Origin: Blautia sp.
GTDB lineage: Bacteria > Bacillota > Clostridia > Lachnospirales > Lachnospiraceae
Direction of reading: 5' to 3'
NCBI GenBank assembly: GCA_017515945.1
Contig: JAFWDX010000275.1
Coordinates: forward strand, 1-5,825
Length of the DNA stretch: 5,825 nucleotides
Shown piece after piece: positions 1 to 5,825 of the stretch. Numbering within the stretch: the stretch's first letter is position 1; every line of letters begins with the position of its first letter. Both the position numbers and the translations under genes were made by a program. Below the pieces are notes generated by a model that saw nothing but the letters and a program-made list of their open reading frames with translations, was not told where the DNA came from and did not search any database.

Positions 1-54
1 GGGGGACAGGTTCCTTGACTCACACACTTGTGTGAGTCACGGAACCTGTCCCCC
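1..54. repeat. 54-base near-perfect palindrome of the GGGAC..GGT..CC type
   Basis: Bases 1-14 (GGGGGACAGGTTCC) are the exact reverse complement of 41-54. Bases 16-26 pair with 29-39, leaving only the 15/40 mismatch and the two central bases 27/28 unpaired. As RNA this would form a very stable hairpin. No U-tract follows (TGACGC), so it is a poor classical terminator on the plus strand, although it could end a transcript entering from the left. It shares the GGGAC-(A)GG-(T)TCC core with the palindrome at 3270-3320. I infer a dispersed REP/MITE-like intergenic repeat; this is not proven from one window. Confidence 0.85.
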
Positions 55-62
55 TGACGCAC

Positions 63-91
63 TTGCCCGCATTCCCCGCATGTGCTATACT
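63..91 (+). promoter_or_regulatory. Sigma-A-type promoter with extended -10 for the zinc-ribbon/murT/MATE unit
   Basis: A TTGCCC -35 box (63-68) and a TATACT -10 box (86-91) are separated by 17 bases, and a TGC extended -10 element (83-85) directly precedes the -10. Transcription would start near base 98, leaving a leader of roughly 48 bases before the ATG at 146. This location makes the upstream in-frame ATG at 32 an unlikely start, because it lies upstream of the promoter and inside the palindrome. The call is by eye. Confidence 0.65.
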
Positions 92-128
92 TGCAGCAAA
101 GCCCGTAGATCGATTCAGCCGAATTATG

Positions 129-136
129 AAAGGGGG
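129..136 (+). promoter_or_regulatory. Ribosome binding site deciding the start of the zinc-ribbon gene
   Basis: AAAGGGGG sits nine bases upstream of the ATG at 146. The nearer ATG at 139 is only two bases from this site and in another frame, and the in-frame ATG at 32 precedes the promoter. The site therefore supports 146 as the start. Confidence 0.6.
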
Positions 137-145
137 CCATGTATT

Positions 146-514
146 ATGAGCAAGCGTTGTCCGATCTGTGACAGCCCGGTGGTCGGCGACAGGTGCCGGT
201 CCTGCGGCATGCTGTACCGCAGCGATGAGGAGCTTTATCATCTTAATGAGAATAAGAGTGACCATTACGCCCATGCTTCGGCAAAGGCGAGAAAGATCAT
301 GGACAGGAATGAGGTCCCGCTGCCGGACCGCAGGGGCATGATGGCGGGCGGACGTGCCGCTTCACGCTATGGGACGTCTGCTTCTTATGGAAATAAGGCG
401 GCTGCCCGGAGCGACAAAGGAAAGAACACCGGCTCGTCCGGGGCAAAGATCGCCACATGGATATGGGGCCTCATCGTACTTTTGTATATCATCATTTCTT
501 TCCTGACGGATTGA
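146..514 (+). CDS. Small zinc-ribbon protein with one C-terminal membrane segment
   Basis: This 122-aa protein opens with a four-cysteine zinc ribbon, C5-x2-C8-x8-C17-x2-C20 (CPIC...CRSC). A polar, charged, low-complexity linker rich in Arg, Lys, Ala, Gly and Ser follows (about 30-100), and a single hydrophobic helix occupies about 102-120 (IATWIWGLIVLLYIIISFL), almost at the C-terminus. This suggests a tail-anchored-like protein with the ribbon probably facing the cytoplasm. I do not recognise a named family; small zinc-ribbon membrane proteins of unknown role are common in Clostridia. It is first in a likely operon, 36 bases before murT and under the promoter at 63-91. The start was chosen from the ribosome binding site at 129-136; the frame stays open upstream to an ATG at 32. 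Possible roles are membrane-tethered regulator or partner of a neighbouring envelope protein, with no direct evidence for either. Confidence 0.8.
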   Translation: MSKRCPICDSPVVGDRCRSCGMLYRSDEELYHLNENKSDHYAHASAKARKIMDRNEVPLPDRRGMMAGGRAASRYGTSASYGNKAAARSDKGKNTGSSGAKIATWIWGLIVLLYIIISFLTD

Positions 515-550
515 TGCTGCGCCTCCCAAAGGTCTTTTGAAAGGAACTTT

Positions 551-1930
551 ATGAAAAAACCAAACATCATTCAGACGGTCGTCTCTGTGGCGGCCTGCAA
601 ATTTACACGTCTCATTTTACGGAAGACCGGCCGCGGCGGCACAGCGGTGCCGGGGATCGTGGCGATGAAGCTCGCCGGCAATATTCTGGCGGCTGTTTCC
701 GAGGGAATGCAGATCGTCGTCGTCACGGGAACCAACGGCAAGACCACGACCTGCAACATGATCGAGCACGCGATCACCTCTGCGGGGCACAAGTGTCTCC
801 GGGACAAGTCCGGCGCCAACATGCTCCACGGAATCGCGGCGGATCTGATCTGCAATGCCACGTGGCTTGGCAGATCCCGTTATCCCTATGCGGTCATTGA
901 ATGCGATGAGGCGGCGCTGAAGCTCTTGGTCAGGTATCTGGAGCCAAAGGTGATCGTGGTGACGAACCTGTTCAGTGACCAGGTGGACCGCTATGGCGGC
1001 GTTCTCAACACGCTGCAGGAGATCCGGACAGGTGTGGAACACAGTCCGGCATCGACCCTCGTATTGAATACAGATGAATCCCAGTCGGCCTCCCTGGCTC
1101 ATAACGTGCCGAACAAGGTGATCTGGTACGGCATGGAAAAGACGGTCGGCCTGCAGGGTAATGTGGATATGACCGATGCGGGAACCTGTCCGGTCTGCGG
1201 CAGCGCGTATGAATATGAGTACCATATCTATGCCCATCTCGGCGGATATCATTGTCCGAAATGCGGTCATGTCCGGCAGACGCCGGATGTGGCGGTCACG
1301 GCCATTGATGCCGTAACCGCCTCCGGGAGCCGCATCCATGTCCGCGCGGAGGGTGTCGTCCATGAAGCGCGGGTGGCGCTTCCCGCCGTTTACAATGTGT
1401 ATAATGCCGCTGCCGCCATCGCGGCAGGCATGGCCGTCGGCATTGGAGCCAGAGCCGCTATAGATTCCCTTGCGACGGTGAAATCCTCCTTCGGGCGTCT
1501 GGAGACCTTTGACCTGGACGGGATCCGTCTGCAGATGATCCTGGTAAAAAATCCTGCCGGATGCAATCAGGCATTCTCTTATGTGACAGGACTGGATGAA
1601 GACTTTACCGCCGTCCTGGCGCTGAACAACCGGACGGGAGACGGGCTGGACTTTTCCTGGATCGAGGATGCGGATTATGAAAAGCTGCTTGCGGACCCGC
1701 ATCTGAAGAAGCTCTTCGTCTGCGGAGACAGAGCTGCGGAGCTGATGGAGCGACTCGAGAGGGCCGGTGCGTCCGCACCGCTGGCCGAGATCGTCAAAGA
1801 ATATCCCGTGCTCCTTGAAAAACTGAAGCAGGAAAACCGGCCGGTATACGCCATGCCCAATTACACGGCAATGATGGATATGCGTCAGGTGCTGGTGCCG
1901 GCTACCGGGAACAAGGAGTTCTGGGAGTGA
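551..1930 (+). CDS. murT: MurT-like lipid II isoglutaminyl synthase subunit (Mur ligase family)
   Basis: MurT with the glutaminase GatD amidates the alpha-carboxyl of D-Glu in the lipid II stem peptide at the inner membrane face, using ATP and glutamine-derived ammonia. This 459-aa protein is full length for MurT (Staphylococcus aureus MurT is about 437 aa). It has the P-loop GTNGKTTT (G60-T67), an acidic Mur-ligase strand motif E117-C-D-E-A, TNLFSDQVDRYG (138-149), and the MurT-specific zinc ribbon inserted in the central domain, C213-x2-C216-x18-C235-x2-C238. YNVYNAAAA begins at 281. The C-terminal MurT domain (DUF1727 type) carries FGRLETF (314-320), KNPAGCNQ (333-340), DGLDFSWIED (364-373) and PNYTAM near the end. 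An AAAGGAA ribosome binding site lies just upstream of the ATG. Its stop overlaps the MATE start by four bases. Oddities are the lack of an adjacent gatD and substitutions in usually conserved motifs (FSDQ for FRDQ, RYGG for RYGE). Family assignment is strong; intact lipid II amidation activity is less certain. Confidence 0.9.
   Translation: MKKPNIIQTVVSVAACKFTRLILRKTGRGGTAVPGIVAMKLAGNILAAVSEGMQIVVVTGTNGKTTTCNMIEHAITSAGHKCLRDKSGANMLHGIAADLICNATWLGRSRYPYAVIECDEAALKLLVRYLEPKVIVVTNLFSDQVDRYGGVLNTLQEIRTGVEHSPASTLVLNTDESQSASLAHNVPNKVIWYGMEKTVGLQGNVDMTDAGTCPVCGSAYEYEYHIYAHLGGYHCPKCGHVRQTPDVAVTAIDAVTASGSRIHVRAEGVVHEARVALPAVYNVYNAAAAIAAGMAVGIGARAAIDSLATVKSSFGRLETFDLDGIRLQMILVKNPAGCNQAFSYVTGLDEDFTAVLALNNRTGDGLDFSWIEDADYEKLLADPHLKKLFVCGDRAAELMERLERAGASAPLAEIVKEYPVLLEKLKQENRPVYAMPNYTAMMDMRQVLVPATGNKEFWE
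1913..1918 (+). promoter_or_regulatory. Ribosome binding site for the GTG-started MATE gene, inside the murT end
   Basis: AAGGAG lies eight bases before the GTG at 1927, within the last codons of murT. With the GTGA stop/start overlap (1927-1930), it supports a GTG start and translational coupling of the transporter to murT. Confidence 0.75.
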
Positions 1931-3270
1931 AAAAGGTAGATTTTGACGATGGCAACATTACACAGGATATTCTGAAGACGGCCTTTCCGATGCTGGTGGC
2001 ACAGGTGCTGAACCTGCTGTACAGCATCGTGGACAGGGTCTATATCGGCCGGATCCCGGACGCCGGGACAACGGCGCTCGGCGCAGTCGGCCTGTGTTTT
2101 CCGATCATCATCATGGTGGCGGCCTTCACAAATATGTTCGGCATGGGCGGCGCGCCTCTTTTTGCGATCGAGCTGGGACGCGGAGACCGGAAAAAAGCCG
2201 GACAGATCCAGAATACGGCGTTTCGTCTGCTGGTGGTGACGGGCGTGATACTCACGGCGGTGGGAGAGATCTGCGGCGGTCCGCTGCTGCGGCTCTTCGG
2301 CGCGGGTGAAGCGGAGCTGCCGGTTTCGCTTTCCTATCTGCGGATCTACATGATCGGAACACTGCCCCTGATGCTGAGCACGGGCATGAATCCCTATATC
2401 ACTGCCCAGGGCTACGCGATGATCGGAATGATATCGGTGACGATCGGAGCGGTGGCCAATCTGCTTCTGGACCCGCTGTTCATCTTTATACTGGGAATGG
2501 GCGTCGAAGGCGCGGCGCTGGCGACGGTGATCAGCCAGATGCTTTCCGTCGGTTTTGTTTTTCTGTTCCTTTTCGGGAAAAAGAATGAATACCCGATCAC
2601 AAGGGGGACGGCGCTGCCCTATGCCGGAGAGATCGCCGGCCTGGGTATCGCGCCCTTTACCATGCAGGTCACCAATTCCCTGGTGCAGATCGCCTGCAAC
2701 CAGGTGCTCATGCAGCTGGGCGGCGTTGTCTTTGTCTCGGTGATGACGATCATTTCCTCGGTGCGTTCGATCCTGGACGTGCCTGTGATGGCGATCACGG
2801 AGGGCACATCCCCGGTGCTGAGCTACAATTACGGTGCCCGGCGGCCTGCCAACGTCAGAAAAGCCTTCCGGGTGATGCTGATGATGGCGCTGCCCTACAC
2901 ACTGCTTGTATGGCTGGCCGTGCTCCTCAGGGCGGATGTGTTTATCCGGATCTTCAGTTCGGACACAGAGATCCTGGCCGATGCCTCCCGCGCCCTGCAT
3001 ATCTATTTCGGTGCCTTTATCTTCCAGTCCCTGCAGTACAGCGGACAGACGGTATTCAAGGCCCTGGGAAAGAAAAAGCACGCGATCTTTTTCAGCCTGC
3101 TGCGGAAGGCGGTGCTGGTGGTGCCCCTGACGTATCTGCTGCCCCTCGTGTTCCATCTGGGGACAGACGGCGTTTTCCTGGCGGAGCCGATCTCAAATGT
3201 GGTCGGCGGACTGGCGTGTTTTATCACCATGCTGGCTACGGTGACACCGGAGCTGGCCGGGATGGAATGA
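1927..3270 (+). CDS. MATE family multidrug/organic cation exporter
   Basis: This 447-aa, highly hydrophobic protein is the usual length for a 12-helix MATE transporter made of two homologous six-helix halves. The first half opens with LKTAFPMLVAQVLNLLYSIVDRVYIG, carrying the family's conserved acidic residue in helix 1 (D36, in V-D-x-x-Y-I-G), then the GMGGAPLFAIELGRGDRKKA loop. The second half has PFTMQVTNSLVQIACNQVLMQLGG and, near residue 300, the diagnostic YNYGA (300-304). MATE proteins export cationic compounds across the cytoplasmic membrane by Na+ or H+ antiport; the clostridial members resembling this one are usually annotated MepA/NorM-like, with substrates untested. Translation starts at GTG 1927, overlapping the murT stop as GTGA. 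It is last in the unit, and its TGA merges with the palindrome at 3270-3320. MATE and the lipid II flippase MurJ both belong to the MOP superfamily, so an envelope substrate is an alternative, but the sequence reads as a standard MATE exporter. Confidence 0.92.
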   Translation: MKKVDFDDGNITQDILKTAFPMLVAQVLNLLYSIVDRVYIGRIPDAGTTALGAVGLCFPIIIMVAAFTNMFGMGGAPLFAIELGRGDRKKAGQIQNTAFRLLVVTGVILTAVGEICGGPLLRLFGAGEAELPVSLSYLRIYMIGTLPLMLSTGMNPYITAQGYAMIGMISVTIGAVANLLLDPLFIFILGMGVEGAALATVISQMLSVGFVFLFLFGKKNEYPITRGTALPYAGEIAGLGIAPFTMQVTNSLVQIACNQVLMQLGGVVFVSVMTIISSVRSILDVPVMAITEGTSPVLSYNYGARRPANVRKAFRVMLMMALPYTLLVWLAVLLRADVFIRIFSSDTEILADASRALHIYFGAFIFQSLQYSGQTVFKALGKKKHAIFFSLLRKAVLVVPLTYLLPLVFHLGTDGVFLAEPISNVVGGLACFITMLATVTPELAGME

Positions 3271-3320
3271 CAAAGGGACGGTCCTTTTGTGTTGTCAACA
3301 CAAAAGGACCGTCCCTTTGT
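3270..3320. terminator. Perfect 25-bp-arm palindrome, likely bidirectional terminator between convergent genes
   Basis: Bases 3270-3294 are the exact reverse complement of 3296-3320, around a single central T at 3295. The palindrome begins on the last base of the MATE stop codon and ends eight bases before the stop codon of the minus-strand peptidase gene, so it fills nearly the whole gap between two convergent genes. On the plus strand the stem ends in a T-rich run (CCCTTTGTTTTAG), fitting intrinsic termination of the MATE unit. On the minus strand the downstream U-tract is poor, so termination there may rely on stem strength. Its core GGGACGGTCC resembles the palindrome at 1-54, so it may also be a member of a dispersed repeat family. 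Confidence 0.8.
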
Positions 3321-3328
3321 TTTAGCTT

Positions 3329-4921
3329 TTACTGCATATATATCACAAACTTGCTGCCCACCGGATAACGCTGGACATGCTGTTCTCCGTCAGTGAGCTT
3401 TCTCACTCTGGCGGCTGCGTAGCTATATGCCTCGCCGAGGGTGATCTTTTTGTCTGAATTCTTATCCGCGGGCATCGCGGCAGTGTGAGCTGCGCTGCCG
3501 TAGCTGAAACCGGCTCCCTCCACCAGACCGACGGTAAAAGCGCCCCCCTGATACTTGTTCGTAGCCAGCTCAGTGGAGGATTCCCCGATCTCGGAAGCGG
3601 TGATCACCCGGAATTTGCCGGAGGACAGTTCAGAGGTTTTTGCTCCTGAGGCCTTGTCGGCGGCTGCAAAAATATTGATGACCTGCTGATTGAAGCGGTC
3701 AGGGTTGAAGGTCGCTCTGCCGGTGGTGGCGCCGGCTGATTTGTCCGTGCTTGTAAAATCCGTTTCGTCATGGATGGCGGCGCCGCTGCCGCAGCTGTCC
3801 AGAAGGACGATCACCTTTCCTGGAATATTGCCCAATGTATTGGCCAGCTCCCTCAGCAGTATGGCGCTGCCGTCGACCAGGCTGAGCGCGCCGGCATAGG
3901 CGCCGCTGGTGTCCTGATATCCATGGCCGGTATAATAAAAGAGTGAGACATCGTTTTCATCCGCTCCTGCAAATCCGTAGCGTATGGCGGAAAGCACCTG
4001 ATTCCGGGTCGCATCCTTCTGGGTGGTGACAGATGAATAATTCAGGCCCTTGAGCATCCGCTGCATGGCCTTCAGATCATTTCCGGAGAAATACAGGTTA
4101 TCAGAAGTATCATCAAGGCGGTAATTTGGATTATAGTAATCCGTATTATAAATGGACTCGCCGATCAGAACCGCGCGGTATACCGTTTTTGAGGCTTTCT
4201 CCGATCCCGTAGGGATCACCTTTTGATGTGTGACCTTTTTCGTGTTCTGACGCACGCTCCGGAAGCTGAACCGGAAGGAGAGCACTGCGTACTGATAGGT
4301 AGTTCCTTCGTCTACATCCATGTCCGAATACTTGAGCGTGGAAGCACCGGTGATGCGCTGCAGCAGGGAATAGCTGCCGAGCCCGGTACGCCTCATGATC
4401 AGATACCCCATGGCGCCCGGAGATTTGGTCCATTTCAGCTGTATTTTGCCCTTTTGATCCGTGGCGCTGGTAAGCTTTGGCGGCTTGAGCCAGGCCATGT
4501 ATGTGCCGGCAGAATTATAAGATGCCTCTATGACAGATCCTGAGGAGGTTTTCTTGAATGCGCGGATGGTGTAAAAATATTCCCCGCCTGATTTGACCGT
4601 TTTGTCCGTGTATGTCAGGGTCGTCGGCTTGTTTATTGTCTTGATGCAGGTGAAGTTCACTTCATTTGGCAGTGCGCGGTAGATGTAATATCCGTCCGCG
4701 TTGAGGGACAGCTTCCATTTCAGCTTCACCCCGGAGGCAGTAATGGAGAGAGAGGTAAAGTCTGTCCGGTACGGGCTGATTGCTTTTGCCTTTTTATCTG
4801 ATACATTTTGTCCACGCGGGGCCGTACCGCCTGTGGAAGCGGCGGCCGCGCAGGCGGGACCTGCCAGCAGGAGCGCTGCGGTGAGAAAGATCTGAAGGAT
4901 CCTGTTCGTAATTTTTTTCAT
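3329..4921 (-). CDS. Secreted caspase-like (C14, metacaspase-type) peptidase with two fibronectin type III-like domains
   Basis: This 530-aa protein (numbered from the ATG at 4921) begins with a lysine-rich end and a hydrophobic signal peptide ending in an alanine-rich cleavage region (about 1-28). Two beta-rich modules of fibronectin type III character follow (about 53-141 and 147-231; motifs KLKWKLSLNADGYYIYR and IQLKWTKSPGAMGYLIMRR). The clan CD caspase-like domain starts near 247 (YRAVLIGES) and carries the catalytic pair: His333 in FYYTGHGY and Cys377 in LLDSCGSGA, 44 residues apart. Near the C-terminus, D486-E497 (DKNSDKKITLGE) fits a 12-residue EF-hand calcium loop. The protein is predicted to be exported and to cleave peptides outside the cell; target and specificity are unknown. 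Start choice: AAAGGAG (4929-4935) is one base from the ATG at 4927 but seven from the ATG at 4921, so 4921 is preferred; the longer reading adds only Met-Lys. It has its own promoter and converges on the MATE gene. A lipobox is not convincing around the Cys near residue 24. Confidence 0.88.
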   Translation of the reverse strand: MKKITNRILQIFLTAALLLAGPACAAAASTGGTAPRGQNVSDKKAKAISPYRTDFTSLSITASGVKLKWKLSLNADGYYIYRALPNEVNFTCIKTINKPTTLTYTDKTVKSGGEYFYTIRAFKKTSSGSVIEASYNSAGTYMAWLKPPKLTSATDQKGKIQLKWTKSPGAMGYLIMRRTGLGSYSLLQRITGASTLKYSDMDVDEGTTYQYAVLSFRFSFRSVRQNTKKVTHQKVIPTGSEKASKTVYRAVLIGESIYNTDYYNPNYRLDDTSDNLYFSGNDLKAMQRMLKGLNYSSVTTQKDATRNQVLSAIRYGFAGADENDVSLFYYTGHGYQDTSGAYAGALSLVDGSAILLRELANTLGNIPGKVIVLLDSCGSGAAIHDETDFTSTDKSAGATTGRATFNPDRFNQQVINIFAAADKASGAKTSELSSGKFRVITASEIGESSTELATNKYQGGAFTVGLVEGAGFSYGSAAHTAAMPADKNSDKKITLGEAYSYAAARVRKLTDGEQHVQRYPVGSKFVIYMQ

Positions 4922-4928
4922 TTTCATA

Positions 4929-4935
4929 CTCCTTT
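4929..4935 (-). promoter_or_regulatory. Ribosome binding site that decides the peptidase start
   Basis: Read on the minus strand this is AAAGGAG. It is one base from the ATG at 4927, too close, and seven bases from the in-frame ATG at 4921, a normal spacing. This favours the downstream start. Confidence 0.65.
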
Positions 4936-4959
4936 CTGATCTGCTGTTATTTGTGTTCT

Positions 4960-4977
4960 CATCCCTGGCAAGGGATG
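4960..4977 (-). promoter_or_regulatory. Small hairpin in the peptidase leader
   Basis: CATCCCT (4960-4966) and AGGGATG (4971-4977) form perfect 7-bp arms around a four-base loop. It lies in the predicted 5' untranslated region of the peptidase transcript, about 25 bases upstream of the ribosome binding site. It could affect message stability or initiation, or be incidental. Confidence 0.45.
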
Positions 4978-4978
4978 G

Positions 4979-5054
4979 TCAGAAGATTTCAGAAGAGATT
5001 TCAGAAGAATTAAAATATTTTAGCATGATGTGGCTTTTTTTTCAACTCAGAAGA
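4979..5054. repeat. TCAGAAGA direct repeats around the peptidase promoter
   Basis: TCAGAAGA occurs at 4979-4986, 4989-4996, 5001-5008 and 5047-5054. The middle two belong to a perfect tandem duplication of a 12-base unit, GATTTCAGAAGA (4985-4996 and 4997-5008). Three copies lie at and just downstream of the predicted transcription start of the peptidase gene, about one helical turn apart, and the fourth lies immediately upstream of its -35 box. The arrangement fits an operator for a DNA-binding regulator, but it could also be simple tandem slippage in non-coding DNA. Confidence 0.5.
5017..5045 (-). promoter_or_regulatory. Sigma-A-type promoter of the caspase-like peptidase gene
   Basis: On the minus strand a TTGAAA -35 box (5045-5040) and a TAAAAT -10 box (5022-5017) are separated by 17 bases, with a TGC extended -10 element next to the -10. 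Transcription would begin near 5010 and leave a leader of nearly 90 bases holding the TCAGAAGA repeats and a small hairpin. The match is good by eye and untested. Confidence 0.65.
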
Positions 5055-5202
5055 AGCACAAAACAGTCTGATCTTTGTTTGTTTTCATCCCTCCCTAACT
5101 CATGATATACTGTATATACCGCACGGATAAGCAGGCATATTTTTCATTTATTTGGTCGCGTGTTCATATAATCAGATTATATAAATGGATAGTTGAAATT
5201 TA
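5055..5202. other. AT-rich gene-free stretch with two short palindromes
   Basis: No credible gene is visible between the peptidase promoter and the recombinase promoter. The stretch is clearly richer in A and T than the flanking genes. It holds a 13-base perfect palindrome, ATATAC-T-GTATAT (5105-5117), and a 17-base perfect palindrome, ATATAATC-A-GATTATAT (5166-5182). A TATACT with an upstream TG (5103-5111) could be a second extended -10 on the plus strand, but its -35 is poor. The stretch could contain the end or attachment site of an integrated element carrying the adjacent recombinase gene; no duplicated core can be shown from one end. Confidence 0.5.
5166..5182. repeat. 17-base perfect palindrome upstream of the recombinase promoter
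   Basis: ATATAATC (5166-5173) and GATTATAT (5175-5182) are exact reverse complements around one central A, about 20 bases upstream of the -35 box of the recombinase gene. It could be a regulator operator or part of a recombinase-binding attachment site. The AT richness makes a chance occurrence possible. Confidence 0.45.
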
Positions 5203-5231
5203 TTGACAGGTTAGAATAACTACAGTAATAT
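5203..5231 (+). promoter_or_regulatory. Sigma-A-type promoter of the serine recombinase gene
   Basis: A perfect TTGACA -35 box (5203-5208) is followed after 17 bases by TAATAT (5226-5231). The predicted start near 5238 gives a leader of about 56 bases before the ATG at 5294, with a GGGAGG ribosome binding site (5280-5285) eight bases from the start. Confidence 0.7.
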
Positions 5232-5275
5232 GACAAATAAGGATACAAAACGGATTTTGAACGTGTAGAATATAA

Positions 5276-5767
<492 letters not shown>

Positions 5768-5770
<3 letters not shown>

Positions 5771-5825
5771 CCGCTGTCGGTGAACTGCCCCTATGGATAC
5801 AAGAAGGATCCGTCAGATAAAAAGA
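5768..5825 (+). pseudogene. Continuation of the serine recombinase frame beyond the TAA; runs off the window
   Basis: Directly after the stop codon the same frame reads PLSVNCPYGYKKDPSDKK to the end of the window. PYGY followed by a K-D-P segment is the normal start of the recombinase domain in this family, immediately after the GERG segment. No base has been gained or lost, so a single substitution (for example AAA or GAA to TAA) explains the break. I infer that the intact gene continues past 5825, disrupted by one nonsense codon. Confidence 0.75.

Noticed and set aside
32..145. Upstream in-frame extension of the zinc-ribbon protein to an ATG at 32.
   Set aside because: This start lies inside the palindrome and upstream of the predicted promoter (63-91), with no ribosome binding site. 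The ATG at 146 has one at a normal distance and opens directly into the zinc ribbon.
1181..1191. GGAACCTGTCC inside murT, matching part of the palindrome at 1-54.
   Set aside because: It lies in coding sequence for the zinc ribbon (Gly-Thr-Cys-Pro), has no paired arm nearby, and is short enough to be coincidence.
617..1702. Long open frame on the minus strand opposite murT (361 codons).
   Set aside because: The translation is rich in His, Arg, Gln and Gly with no recognisable domain, as expected for the antisense of a GC-rich gene. The plus strand carries a clear full-length MurT.
1885..3156. Long open frame on the minus strand opposite the MATE gene (423 codons).
   Set aside because: The composition is His/Gln/Arg-rich and lacks any family motif. 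It mirrors the codon structure of the MATE gene and has no visible start signals.
5103..5111. TGATATACT as a second extended -10 promoter for the recombinase.
   Set aside because: No good -35 lies at the right distance, and the TTGACA/TAATAT promoter at 5203-5231 is far better. It is mentioned only as a weak alternative.

Overview
The window looks like a chromosomal stretch from a Gram-positive Clostridia member, most likely a gut Lachnospiraceae-type Firmicute. The evidence is strong AAGGAG-type ribosome binding sites, a MurT-like Mur ligase, moderately GC-rich coding sequence beside AT-rich intergenic DNA, GGGAC..GGTCC palindromes of a kind I associate with Clostridia, and a clostridial-type large serine recombinase. 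The taxonomic call is an inference from gene content.

Layout: (1) A 54-base near-perfect palindrome (1-54) opens the window. A good extended -10 promoter (63-91) follows and drives a forward three-gene unit: a 122-aa zinc-ribbon protein with one C-terminal membrane segment (146-514), a MurT-like lipid II amidotransferase subunit (551-1930), and a MATE-family exporter (1927-3270) that overlaps murT by four bases and starts with GTG. The unit ends in a perfect 25-bp-arm palindrome (3270-3320) whose stem begins on the last base of the MATE stop codon. (2) Convergent to it on the minus strand is a secreted clan CD caspase-like (C14) peptidase (3329-4921) with two fibronectin type III-like domains, a His/Cys dyad and an EF-hand-like loop. 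It has its own promoter, with TCAGAAGA repeats around it. (3) An AT-rich, gene-free stretch (about 5011-5293) with small palindromes leads into a divergently transcribed large serine recombinase (5294 onward). Its reading frame is cut by an in-frame TAA at 5768, while recognisable recombinase sequence continues in the same frame to the window edge.

How the genes may work together: MurT normally works with the glutaminase GatD to amidate the D-Glu of lipid II, but no gatD is present here; the next gene is a MATE transporter. MATE proteins belong to the same MOP superfamily as the lipid II flippase MurJ, so a cell-envelope role for the unit is conceivable but unproven. The caspase-like protease appears to be an independent secreted protein. 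The recombinase, behind an AT-rich boundary, suggests the edge of an integrated element extending to the right, possibly immobilised by the nonsense codon.
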